64,000 nt of DNA, from contig NC_088775.1 in assembly GCF_954871325.1 (NCBI RefSeq), forward strand, positions 29,675,561-29,739,560. Reading direction: 5' to 3'. The stretch is from Gordionus sp. m RMFG-2023 (taxonomy: Eukaryota; Nematomorpha; Gordioida; Chordodea; Parachordodidae). Shown in pieces: positions 36,030 to 46,730 of this stretch. The notes beneath the pieces are model-generated. The model was not told the DNA's origin. It did not search any database and saw only the letters and a list, made by a program, of their open reading frames with translations. The position numbers and the translations under genes were made by a program. The first letter of the stretch is position 1. Every line of letters starts with the position of its first letter.

Positions 36030-37520
36030 TGAATAACAAGTGGTCAAAGACTAAGGGAAAACAAAGCTCCGGGGCTAGATAATATCACAGCAGAAAAACA
36101 AAAAATAGCACCTATAACAATATCTCGCTACCTATATGCCCTCTTTCAATAAAATATGGGAGAGCGAAACTACTGCAGTGGGATGGAACAAATCTTACCT
36201 AAGTAACTACCCAAAAAACTAAGACCACAGAAATTAAAGGGTTACTGAGCTATAGCCATCACATCCTGTAGCATGGGAAAAAAATTTTGGTTCACTCAAA
36301 AAACCACAAGCATATCACCTACACCGAATTTCCCCCCCCCCCTCCCCCCAAAAAAAATACATAAGTATATACAGGTCAAGAAAAGAATATACTGGAGCCA
36401 AAAATTAATTCATAAAAATAATCATGCAGAAAAAGTAAGTACAAACCACCTTCTACTTTACATTTGTAAATTATAGCAGAGCTATTGATAATGTTAACCA
36501 TGCAGCTTCGTTGTCAGAAAAGGGAAACCCCCAACATCTTCCAGATCCAGAAAACCACTAATACATGTTTGGTTGCTTCGAAATCAATGACGAAGAATAT
36601 CCCCTACCTCCAAGGTAAAAAGGAGTAAAACAAGGCTAAACTCTTGCCACTCCTAAATAAAAACATAAAAATAAAAACAAAAGAGAAACACTGGGAACGA
36701 CCAATGTATTAAATGTAGACTCCAATAAAATGTAATGTTTTGAAAAAAAGAAGTTAAAGACGTTAAATCTAGTTAACTAGCAATAATAAAGAAAAATAAT
36801 GATGAATAAAAATAAACAGTTTTCCTCCTTATTTTTCCCAAGAAAAACATGTAACCACTTCAAAAACTTATAGTTAGAACAGGGTAAATGTAGTCACAAT
36901 GTACTTAGGAAACATACTTAATAATAAAAGTAGTTGCAAAGAAGAAAAAAAATAAGAATACAAAGGCGAGTGGAAACTTTTAATCGTATATAAAAATATG
37001 GAAGATAAGAGAGAAATCGGTATTTTCTGGACTGAGGGCACATCCACAATTCCTATATTAGTCTATGGAGGGGGCGGACATGTTAGAGAGACCAAAGAAA
37101 CTGGGAAAGAAAAAAAAATAAAATAAAATAAATAGATGACTATAAACAAATACATAAACAAAAGAGGATACCTTCTACCCCAGAAACATTCCGAACTCAA
37201 AAACTATGGAAAAAAACAAAATATACCCAAAAACTAAGTTAAAAAGAGCCAAAGATTAATTCTAGCCCACATAAGAAACGCAAATCACAAACTATTTCTC
37301 AAATGCCATTAATATATCTTAACTCATATAATGGGAAAAGTATAGATGTACAACAACACCTAAGACATTGTATATGTAATGTATGTAATTAAAAATATGG
37401 GACGGACTGATTTAAATTAGTACATTAAGTCAATAAGATAAATAAAAGCTAATGTCAGTGAAGCAAGTAATTCAAGAAAAGGTGAAAGACAAAGTCAGGA
37501 GGTAAATTGAGAAATAAAGA
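36030..37520 (+). pseudogene. LINE reverse transcriptase fossil
   Basis: Aligned by eye with the intact LINE at 56867-59761, decayed counterparts occur in order: ENKAPGLDNITAEK (36075), an LSYSHHI-like remnant of the DYRAIALTS block (36245), IDNVNHAA (36490), RGKKGVKQG-like (36615), PILVYGG (37050) and LWKKTKYTQK (37205). Stops, frameshifts and homopolymer insertions are frequent, and the YxDD box is not recoverable. The endonuclease half is missing, consistent with 5' truncation. Divergence from the intact copy is large, so it is a related but older subfamily. Confidence 0.75.
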
Positions 37521-38725
37521 GATTAAATTACTTGAAATCCAGAAATAAAAAAAAATTTAAAAAATAAAAAAATTCTGAGAGGTTTAGGTAGTTCGATTTA
37601 ATTTTTAGTAATTTCTTTATAGATTTTTTGTTTTTATTTAGCCTTAGGGATTGTTTCAAATTTAAGTTTAGATCCATTATGTCCTAATCTTAGAAGTAGA
37701 TTTAAACTATACCTCTTTTTTAAATTAATAAAATCAGCTGATCAAATAATAAATATGCCAATTAAGTAAGCTGATAAATTTATACAAATTGATTAATTTC
37801 AAGGGGTAAAATTGGCTAAAATTTTATTTATTGCTTTATTTTTCTATCTATTTATACACAACTAAACTATAAGGCCATGCACTTTCTAAGGGGGAGACAA
37901 ATACAAAAATATCTTCGAAATGTTAATGTAAATGCCATTAAGCAAATAAAATCTCCTCCCCCCTCTTTACTGTAATAAATTATATTGAATGTTATTTATT
38001 GTATATTTTATAAAAAAAGAATGTAACATTCGAATTAATCATTTAATAAATATTGACAATTTTAAAAAAATAATAAAACGACTTATATTAAAATAGCTAA
38101 TAATTAGTCGTAGTCGTTAATTATATTAAAATAGCTAATAATTAGTCGTAGTTGTTAATCCTACAACTAGAAAAACGTAACCTTGCAAGAAAACAAATAT
38201 TTCAAAATAATCATTTAATAGAAATCGTTTTTTTAAATATATATTTAATTATTTCCTTACCCATTACCTTGTTTTTTGCTAATTAAAAATTATTTATAAA
38301 TATAAAAGAAAAAGAGTTTCAATGAAAAACTCAAATATCTTAACTAAAAAATAATAACTTTATTTTACTAAAATAATCAAATTTTTTGTTATAATTTTGG
38401 CAAAACATATTAAACCTTTTTTCTAAATTCATACATGAATTTTTTACAAAAAAAAGAATAATACCTTGTATGTGGTATATACAAAAAAAATCATATTTTT
38501 AAAAGTTTGGATGCCCCTAAAATTATCTAATTTTGGTGGCCCAAAGTGGCTGCCAAACTTGCACCCCCCCCCCCTCTGACTGCACGGAAACGTCGTGTTT
38601 GTAAACTTTATTCCATATTTTTACAACCACAATAATATCAAAATAATAAAATATCCAAATTATCTAAAAAACATTAAAACAATGATAGTATGTTTACACA
38701 ATTTTTTTTCACCAGTCACTCTTTG
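37521..38725. other. AT-rich DNA, small duplication
   Basis: No gene. A ~37-bp tandem duplication around AAAATAGCTAATAATTAGTC lies at 38090-38160 and a C10 run at 38562. CTTTG at 38721-38725 is the left target duplication of the LTR element. Confidence 0.45.
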
Positions 38726-38987
38726 TGTTGTGATGTCCTAATTGATCGCTATCTATTAACTAAAAGATTGATTTTTTTTAATTCTTTATATTAAACTTAC
38801 TTTAACCTCGCGGACTCGTTTTATAAAATTAACTCAATAATTCGATATAAATTACTTGATAGATTTTGTAAACTATATAAGCTTAGAAATTTATTGTTCC
38901 AGAAAAAATATTTTTATAATATATTTATTTAATAAAAGTTTTAAATCTTTTTGTTAAATCTTGTCTAACTTCCTGCCAACCTTAACA
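38726..38987 (+). repeat. 5' LTR
   Basis: 262 bp, TG...CA ends. Likely primer-binding site TGGTGGCTGCGGA at 38988-39000. Confidence 0.8.
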
Positions 38988-39339
38988 TGGTGGCTGCGGA
39001 ATTTATAATTTTAAAATCTTTTAAATTTTTTTTCTTCTACAAAATATAATTTAGATCAAATGGATAAATCAATAATGAGGAGAATTGTTAAACTAGATAT
39101 CAAACTAGACGAACTAATTAAATTGGGCTATGATGACTTACAAAATATTCTAAATCCACAGACAATATGATTTTAGCTACTGGAACATAGACAACTAGAT
39201 AAAAAAAAAAGTTCTATTTCATTCTAAAAACACGTAAGAAATGATTAATTTGAAAAAGGGAAAAATAATTAAAATTTTTAATTATAAAATCTCTAAAATA
39301 TTTATAAAATAAAGATATTGTAAAAAATAAACAAATATT

Positions 39340-39549
39340 ATGATATTATCTTTTCCGGAGTATAGCGGCGACATGCATTCTTATATTGCTAAAGCTGAGA
39401 TTTTTTTTAAAGATAGTAAGCTCAACAGTAGATGTGAGGCTAAGCTATTAACTATTAATTTACCTGATAACATCTTTAACTTAGTTAGGGCCATATCGAC
39501 AGATGATGAGTTTGAATCTCCAGATGTTTTGCTGAAAAGGCTAAAATGA
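39340..39549 (+). CDS. Gag-like ORF fragment of the LTR element
   Basis: 69 codons from an ATG with FPEYSGDMHSYIAKAE, KLLTINLPDNIF and LLKRL, the pattern of the N-terminal part of retrotransposon Gag, where a short S/G-D box precedes a helical capsid-like domain. A TGA ends it, but the same translation style (basic, N/K-rich) continues in frame patches to about 40130 with further stops, so this is probably a decayed gag. No zinc knuckle and no pol follow. Identity as Gag is inferred from composition and position between LTRs. Confidence 0.55.
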   Translation: MILSFPEYSGDMHSYIAKAEIFFKDSKLNSRCEAKLLTINLPDNIFNLVRAISTDDEFESPDVLLKRLK

Positions 39550-40106
39550 TTTTATAAAAGTAATAATATAAATCTTATAAATAAAAATATTGATAAACAT
39601 ATAATTAATACTTATAAATTAAAGGAAATTTTTGTTGACATAATATCATTTGAAATAATTTCAGTATCTAAAGATAAAAATGATGAAAATAGAAATAAAC
39701 CCATAAGATCACATGGTGAAAATAATGATATAAATCTTAGTATTGAAAAAATTAGTGAAAATGAAATAGATGAAGTTCCCATACACAAAATTTAAAAAAA
39801 AATAGAATCCAAATCATTAAAGCTTGACACATACAAACATAAAAAAATCAAGAGAATAGACTATACAAATAAACATTTGCCTTATATAATTAATGATAAA
39901 GTGGACGAATTTTCCAAATTTTAAATTTTAAAAACAATGAAATCTAAATTATGTTTAAAGGACAAAACATATATAAGTAATAATGACTACTTTAAAACAT
40001 TATTTTTATTGAAGATAAAAGAAAACAGTAATTTTGAGTTATTATTTGCTTTAAAAAATAAGGGCACAAAGTTTAAATCTCTGAAGAGAGATATGGATGT
40101 ACAGAC

Positions 40107-40265
40107 AGACATACATATCATCTTTTATTAAAAAATACATACATATCATCTTTAGTAAAAAATACATATAGTACATATCATCTTTTATTAAAAAATACAT
40201 ATAGTACATATCATATTTTATTAAAAAATACATATAGTACATATCATCTTTTATTAAAAAATACA
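40107..40265 (+). repeat. ~33-bp tandem repeat
   Basis: Five units around ATCATCTTTTATTAAAAAAT ACATATAGTAC inside the LTR element. Minus-strand ORFs over it merely translate the repeat. Confidence 0.85.
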
Positions 40266-40749
40266 TATAATATTAAAAAAAAAAATTTCAAAACGCTGTA
40301 TTAAAAAAAAATAAATATAAAATAATACATTATGAAATCTATTAATAAAACGCGAAATTGAGAAACGTAAAACGCTATTATCTAAAACGCAATATATATA
40401 ATATAAAATAAAAATAAAACGCGACCAATCATTCATTTTATTTCGATTATTTAATATTTGATAAATTTATTCTGCTTCAATTATTCTTAATCAAATTCGA
40501 TATTCGTTAAATTAATTTTATTTCGATTATTCGACGATTCTTATTTTATTACGACGTTATTCAATAATACCTTCATTCTAAAATTATTCAAAATCTTCGC
40601 ATATATATTTAATAACAAACAATTATAATAATTAACAGAAGGATGACAAAGTCAAATCATATACTAAATCGTTTTTCAAAGATTTGGAGGGAGTAAGACA
40701 AGATAAGAACGAACAAAAACCAACTAATACTAGATATGACAATACCCAG

Positions 40750-40940
40750 ATGTCATATATTGAGAACAACAGACTTTATGATTAACTCAATAATTCGATA
40801 TAAATTACTTGATAGATTTTGTAAACTATATAAGCGTAGAAATTTATTGTACTTTCCAGTTAAAATATTTTATATATATTTTTATAAATAAAAATCTTAA
40901 ATTTTTTAGTTAGATGTCTAACTCCCTGCCAACCTTAACA
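40750..40940 (+). repeat. 3' LTR, partly deleted
   Basis: Aligns with the 5' LTR from TTAACTCAATAATTCG to the end; the first part is shorter by about 55 bp, retaining only GATGTC- and GACTTTAT-like remnants. Confidence 0.7.
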
Positions 40941-41085
40941 CTTTGTTTTCCTCTTTTACCAATCGTCACCTCATATATTACTATATGACATCTCCCCTCT
41001 TTATTTTGACCTGCCCCCTTCTCTTGATTCGATTTCCCTTTCTTTTATGTTCATTTCATACATTCCATGCTTCTCACATTCTACT

Positions 41086-41730
41086 TAGTGTTGTTAAAAC
41101 GCCACGAGTCGCAACCCCGACCCAAAGCTCGGGTCGTTTTATTCGACTCCGACTCAATGTTTGGGTCGTTTTTTTCGACTTCGACCCAAGTTCAAGCCGA
41201 AAAAAACGACTTCGACCCAAGTTCAAGCCGAAAAAAACGACTTCGACCCAAAATATGGGTCGTTTTTTTCGACTTCGACCCAAGTCCAAGCCGAAAAAAA
41301 CGACCTCGACCCAAAATATGGGTCGTTTTTTACGACTCCGACTCAAAATTTGGGTTGTATTTTTCGACTCAAACTTGAAATTTGGGTCGTATTTTTCGAC
41401 TCAAACTTGAAGTTTGGGTCTATTTTTCGACTCAAACTTGAAGTTAGGGTCGTATTTTTCGACTCCAACTTGAATTTTGGGTCGTATTTTTCCACTCAAA
41501 CTTGAAGTTTGGGTCGTATTTTTCGACTCCAACTTGAAGTTTAGATCGTATTTTTCAACTCCAACTCAAAGTTTGGGTCGTTTTTCTGACTTAGACTCAA
41601 ACATCGGGTCGTTTTATTCAATCCGACCCAAAATATGGATCGTTTTTTTTAAAGACGCATTAAAGTTAGGGTTGCTTTTTTTCACCTAACCAATGATCTA
41701 GATCATTTTTTTCGACCAAAAGTCAAATAA
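41086..41730 (+). repeat. Tandem GGGTCG/CGACCC subrepeat array with MITE-like terminus
   Basis: Begins TAGTGTTGTTAAAACGCC, the terminal word of the hAT-type MITEs here, then runs into ~36-38-bp repeats of GGGTCGTTTTTTTCGACTTCG type with inverted CGACCC words. Long ORFs in several frames of both strands are by-products of the repeat period. The matching right terminus was not found. Confidence 0.8.
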
Positions 41731-41779
41731 CATTTAGTAGATATTAATATTATAGGCGGGAAAGTTTCTTAAAGCTTCT

Positions 41780-42836
41780 TTAAATTATAACGCTCTGGAT
41801 TAACTATTCCATCATAGTTATTTTTTAAAATTTTAAGTAAAGATGTACCATAGAAAAGAGCCATTTGTTATGATGGTTATTTATGAACTTTTTTAAATGA
41901 AATAGATAAAAATATATATTGTAGACATGTTAAATCAAAATTTCAGTGAAGATGTACCATAGATAAGTGACAATTATCATAATCGCCATTTTTGAACTTT
42001 TTTGAGTTTTTTTAAAGCAAATTGCTAAAAATATATATTCTGAACATGTTAAATTAAAAATTCAGTGAGGATGTATCATAGATAGGTGACAATTGTCATA
42101 ATCGTTATTTTTGAACTTTTTTCAATTTTTTTAAAGGAAATAGCTAAAAATATATATTCTAAACATGTTAAATTTAAAATTCAGTGAGGATGTATCATAG
42201 ATAGGTGACAATTGTCATAATCGCTATTTTTGAACTTTTTCAAATTTTTTTAAAGGAAATAGCTAAAAATATATATTCTACATGTTAAATTTAAAATTCA
42301 GTGAGGATGTATCATAAGATAGGTGACAATTGTCATAATCATTATTTTTGAACTTTTTCCAATTTTTTTAAAGGAAATAGCTAAAAATATATATTCTAAA
42401 TATGTTAAATTTAAAATTCAGTGAGGATGTATCATAGAGGTGACAATTGTCATAATTGTTATTTTTGAACTTTTTTTAATTTTTTTAAAGGAAATAGCTA
42501 AAAATATATATTCTAAACATGTTAAATTTAAAATTCAGCGAGGATGTATCATAGATAGGTGACAATTGTCATAATCGCTATTTTTGAACTTTTTCAAATT
42601 TTTTTAAAGGAAATAGCTAAAAATATATATTCTAAACATTTTAAATTAAAAATTCAGTGAGGATGTATCATAGATAGGTGACAATTGTCATATTCGTTAT
42701 TTTTGAACCTTTTTTAATTTTTTTAAAGGAAATAGCTAAAAATATATATTCTAAACATGTTAAATTAAAAATTCAGTGAGGATGTATCATAGATAGGTGA
42801 CAATTGTCATAATCTTTATTTTTGAACTTTTTTCAA
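41780..42836 (+). repeat. ~120-bp satellite, third array
   Basis: About nine units sharing GTGACAATTGTCATAATCG and GAGGATGTATCATAGATAGG with the foldback-element arrays, more homogeneous among themselves than those. The array stops abruptly at 42836 against Ty3 RNase H sequence. Confidence 0.9.
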
Positions 42837-43264
42837 TCATAAAGCTTCCCTCTCTATATTATTGTAATTAAACTCTGATTTTAATAAAGCTCTTGATGCG
42901 AAAGCAATGGGTTTCTCTTTGCCATCACCTTCAATATGAAATAAGACTGCGCCTAGACCTTTCTTTGAAGCATCAGTTGCAATACCTATTGGTAGATCCG
43001 GATTATAAAAATTTAACGTAGGCGGAGTACTTATCAGTTTTTTTAAGTCGTTGAAGCTTTCTTGATGTGTACTATCCCATAACCATTTGTCTTTATTAAC
43101 CATTTTGTATAAAGGATCATCTATGTCAGCAAAATTACATAAAAATTTTCGATAATAGCTCGCCATCCCCAAAAAAGTTGCCAATTCATCTTTTGTCTTC
43201 GGTTCAGCATGTTAGAAATAGCTTTTATCTTGTCTGAAATCGGATGTATACCTTTTTCGTCTAT
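42837..43264 (-). pseudogene. Ty3 RT thumb/connection and RNase H start
   Basis: Resumes after the hAT insertion as DIDEKGIHPISDKIKAI, with a 1-nt frameshift at about 43210, then ATFLGMASYYRKF and the RNase H entry ATDASKKGLGAVL with KPIAFASRAL. It ends at NNIEREAL where satellite sequence begins, so most of RNase H and all of integrase are lost. Confidence 0.88.
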
Positions 43265-43272
43265 ATCGTACC

Positions 43273-44945
43273 CAGTTTTTTGAACACTTAATTGCTTATA
43301 TTTTTGGATTTGTTAAAATTGTTTTATATTTTCATATAACAAAATTTTAGGGTATTTTATTATATATTTTACATTCCTTTCTTTAATCATGTATATATTT
43401 TTATTAATTAAAATATTTTCAAAATGTTGATATTTTATATAATACAGATTTTAATATTAAAAATTATAATGTATAATGTATAAAGACTCTATTTTTAAAA
43501 AAAGTAATTTTTTAAAATTATATAAAATATGTGTAATTCTTATGCAAATAATGGTCTTTAAAAAAATATGAGGATATTATCTTATAAATAATACTTTTTT
43601 TACAAAAAAAAATTGATTATTTATCAAAACTATTAAAATTTTATTGCTATTTTTTGATTTGAATTTAAAAAGAGAGATCTACTTTTCTCTGAGATTTTGC
43701 TAAAGAATCAAATTTTTATTTAAAATAATCTCCTTATAAATATTCAATAGGTCTAATTCATTTAAACGTTTTTCACTGGTTGTGTTTCTTAAATAGGTTT
43801 TTAACCTTTTTAAAGTTGAAAATGACAGGTATTAATTGGCAAGGTAGCTAAAATCATTACTAATGCTTTGAAATTAGGCAGGGAATCTAAAATGCAATTA
43901 CACATGGATAGGGCCTGCATAGCATTTTTTGTCTCAAAGAATACCCTATTCTGTCAAGATTTTTATACCAAAATTCGACATCACAAAGTAACTTATCATA
44001 TGAACCTACTACATCAGCATAAAACTCTGAGATTTTTTTAATATCCTCTCGTGTTTCAAGTGTAATCAACAGTTTAGACTCAACCGGCAAAAGAAAATAA
44101 AAACTTTTTAAAATATAATTATGACTAATAAATCTTTCTTTTAATTGAAATAAAAATGTATCAATAAGGGGAATAAAAATGTTTATTTTATAAAAATCCT
44201 CAATCGTAGATGCATCAATATTTGATCGATTGGATTGTCTAGAGACTACTCTAGGTTTCAAAATTTCAATTCCAAACATATTAGCAATCTCCTTTACTTT
44301 TTCATATATTTCATGAAATTTTTCATCCACATTCTCTCTGATTTGTTAATATTTCAACAATATTCTTTGCTCTATTCATAATCTCCCTTAAATCCAAATC
44401 AATTTTTTGTAGCATTTTGCTAAAATCATATGTATAATTAAATAAAAAATAAACACATTAAATTGAAATTAAAAACTGTGGCTTAATAATAGCCTGCAAA
44501 GATTTTCGGCAGAATCTTTTTCCTTGCTTGATATATAAAATTCTAGTGCTGCAAAGACAACATCATACAGTTCAATAAAAAGTTTCACCGACTCTTGTCT
44601 TTCGAGAATCTGGTCGGATAAAATCTTTTTAGTTTTTTTTTTTGATTTTTTGAGTCAATATCATGATACGTTTGAATAAATATCTCCCTTTTTTGGGTGG
44701 TGTGAAATTCTTATTGAAAATGAGAAATATATATTTTTATAAAATGGAATATGACAAACAAACTAGACAACTTTTATGAAATGCAAAATAATATAAAATT
44801 TATTTAATAAATATAAAAATAATCAAATGTGTATATCTATTATTATTTATAATAACATAAAAATCAAGCGTTTATTAAGAATTTATTTTAAAAAAAAATT
44901 TCATGGAGGGGGGGGGGTTTAACCCCCCCCATTCCTACGCCACTG
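43273..44945 (-). mobile_element. hAT element inserted in Ty3 RT
   Basis: The right terminus on the minus strand is CAGTGGCGTAGGAATGGGG, a typical hAT end. Flanks ATCGTGCT (44946-44953) and ATCGTACC (43265-43272) match 6 of 8, and deleting the element with one flank restores the Ty3 reading FLEHDIDEKGIHP apart from a 1-nt shift. The left end has only CAGT in common with the right, so that TIR is decayed. Confidence 0.8.
43722..44645 (-). pseudogene. hAT transposase, C-terminal half, decayed
   Basis: Minus-strand order: LERQESVKLFIELYDVVFAA (about 44615), a short gap, a 147-codon open frame (44330-43887) with VSRQSNRSNI and FYKINIFIPLIDTFLFQL, then past frame breaks ILATLPINTC and SFSTLKRLKTYLRN with LNELDLLNIYKEI. 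These are the RNase H-like catalytic region and the hAT C-terminal dimerisation domain. The N-terminal zinc finger and first catalytic block are not visible. Non-functional. Confidence 0.8.
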
Positions 44946-44953
44946 ATCGTGCT

Positions 44954-45750
44954 CCAAGAACCGTAGTTTTTAAAAAATATACTTTTTTCAAAGTTAGGTG
45001 TAAGCCCATATTTCGATATCTTATCAAATACCAATCTTATGTTGTTTAAATGAGCTATATCGTCGCCTCCGGTAATCAGTAGATCATCGATATAAAATAT
45101 TACATCATTCATGTCTCCGAAAATGTTATCCATAGTTTGTTGGAATATTGCCGACGAAGTTTTTAAACCAAACGGCAGTCTCGTAAACCTATAATAGCCC
45201 TTATGTGTCGAAATTGTAAGAAAATCTCTTGATTCTTTGTGTATAGGTATTTAGAGAAACGCGTTTTTAAAATCTATCTTGGTAAATTTTTTACCTTTAT
45301 ATAATTTTGCGATTAAATCATTAATGCGTGGTATAGGGTACTTGAAATCTTGTAAAACAGGGTTGATAGTATTTTTAAAGTCGGCACAGAGCCGAAGTGA
45401 GCCATCGCTCTTATAAACGGGAGTGAGAGGACTAGCCCATCTAACATCTTCAACAGGTTCATTAATTTTATCGTTTAACCACTTATGAAGTTCTTTTGTT
45501 ATCAAATCAATTCTAGAATATGGTATACGCCTTGGCGGTATGATTTTCGGTGTGGCATCGTGTTTTAAACGTAATTTGACATAGCTGCGAAGCATTAGCT
45601 TTTTGTTAAGTTTAAAATTGCATTGCTTAATTAATTCTTGTATAGTATTATCATAATCATCCTCGACCATATTCACAAATTTATCTAGTATATTCCCAAA
45701 AAATGTTATCCAGATCCTTCTTAACAGTGCAATCTTATCACTCTGGACTA
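44954..45750 (-). pseudogene. Ty3 reverse transcriptase, N-terminal part
   Basis: Two open pieces (45676-45251 and 45133-44960) joined across one in-frame TAA at about 45252. Motifs in order: WASPLTPVYKSDGSLRLCAD, FTKIDFKNAF (first catalytic Asp), RLPFGLKTSSAIFQQ, and VIFYIDDLLI with the catalytic IDD. The chain then runs toward FFKNYG and is cut by the hAT insertion at 44945. Apart from the stop and a 1-nt shift, the polymerase residues are intact. Confidence 0.85.
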
Positions 45751-45759
45751 CATAAGCAG

Positions 45760-46026
45760 TTAAGATTTGACTTTTGTCCTCGAATTTTGCCTTGCTTTGG
45801 TAGTTCTTAATGCATTTATTATGTTTCCATCATATCCAGTTAATTTAATATCTGATTTATTTAAGATTTTTACTCCAATCTTTTTCGCGATATGAATCGG
45901 TAGGATACTATACATTGAGCCGGTATCAATCTGCATCAAAATAGGCATGTCGTTCAAATATATTGTAACCTTATATGCATCGTTAGCTGTGTAATTATTA
46001 TCGGTAACCATATTGTTTATGTCCAA
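45760..46026 (-). pseudogene. Ty3 aspartic protease domain
   Basis: An 88-codon frame containing MQIDTGSMYSILP, the D-T-G catalytic loop of retropepsins, followed by AKKIGVKI and LTGYDGN. The C-terminal half of the fold continues past a frameshift as AYVVQSDKIALLRRIWI, similar to the flap-to-ILGRDWL end of the domain. It would process Gag-Pol. Now separated from RT by frame breaks. Confidence 0.8.
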
Positions 46027-46029
46027 ATT

Positions 46030-46725
46030 GTATAAATTATATTATTTTCTTTCTAGTTTGTCATTATCTTCTTTTATCTCTTCTATATTTACAGTTTTTA
46101 CTTTATTTGTATATCGTGATTGATTATTATCGTTGTTATGATATTTACAATTGCATACTTGATTTCTTCCTTGATTTCCAATATTATGATTATCGTTATG
46201 TCTTTGAAATCTTGAATCGTTATAATGTCTGTTATATCTATAATTATAATCATTATTAACCTATAATTATTATAGTTATTATTATTATAAATAGCTCTAT
46301 TTTCAAATCTCGAAGAATTATTGTACGATCCTGGATAGTTTGCTCTGACGTTGTTGTAAAAATTCGCGTTATAATTCTGATATCTAGGGTTGTAATTATT
46401 TCCTTGATATCTGGGGTTATAATTATTTCCTTGATAATTATTTCTTTGAAAGTCATGGCCACTTATTGTCCATCGTTGTCTGTTATCGTAATTAGATTGT
46501 AAATTTTGTCGTTCGTCATGGTCTCCATATCTCACCAATTGTTTATTTTCTTCTGTTTTCCTGCCTCTATGCCTTTCTACATGTTTCACGGTTGTATTAT
46601 CTTCTCTTTTTTCGTTTAAAGAAATATTTTCAACTTTAGCAATTATATTTTCTTTCAATTCTAACTCTTCAAAATCATCTCTTAAAGTAAGAAATTCTGA
46701 TAATGTAATGTTTTCTTTTATATTA
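46030..46725 (-). pseudogene. Ty3 Gag C-terminal region, N/Y/R-rich
   Basis: An open stretch (46658-46098) with repeated NNYNPRYQG units and runs of N, Y and R. After a frameshift near 46260 the polar reading continues with NQGRNQVCNCKYHNND, perhaps half a zinc knuckle. The basic, glutamine/asparagine-rich character suits a nucleic-acid-binding Gag tail. It lies just upstream of protease in the order expected for Ty3 elements. Confidence 0.6.
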
Positions 46726-46730
46726 CAAAA

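Larger units (their letters stand above)
38726..40940 (+). mobile_element. Short LTR retroelement with 5-bp target duplication
   Basis: The element starts TGTTGTGATGTCC, ends CCTTAACA, and is flanked by CTTTG on both sides (38721-38725 and 40941-40945). The two LTRs share TTAACTCAATAATTCGATAT through CCTGCCAACCTTAACA. A tRNA-primer-like TGGTGGCTGCGGA follows the 5' LTR immediately, and a purine-rich GGAGGGAGTAAG lies before the 3' LTR. At 2.2 kb with no protease, RT or integrase, it is non-autonomous or internally deleted. Confidence 0.85.
42837..46730 (-). mobile_element. Ty3-type LTR retrotransposon, broken
   Basis: In minus-strand order: gag tail (46725-46030), aspartic protease (46026-45760), reverse transcriptase (about 45750-44954), an inserted hAT element (44945-43273), then the rest of RT and RNase H start (43264-42837), where the element is cut by the satellite. 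Integrase and the 3' LTR are missing, and no 5' LTR was identified to the right. Confidence 0.85.

Noticed and set aside
40107-40265. Regular direct repeats that might suggest a CRISPR array
   Set aside because: Units of ~33 bp abut without unique spacers, and the DNA is eukaryotic; it is a simple tandem repeat in an LTR element.
41067-41505. Overlapping ORFs of 90-155 codons on both strands in the GGGTCG array
   Set aside because: They are translations of a 36-38-bp repeat in several frames, with no codon-like constraint.
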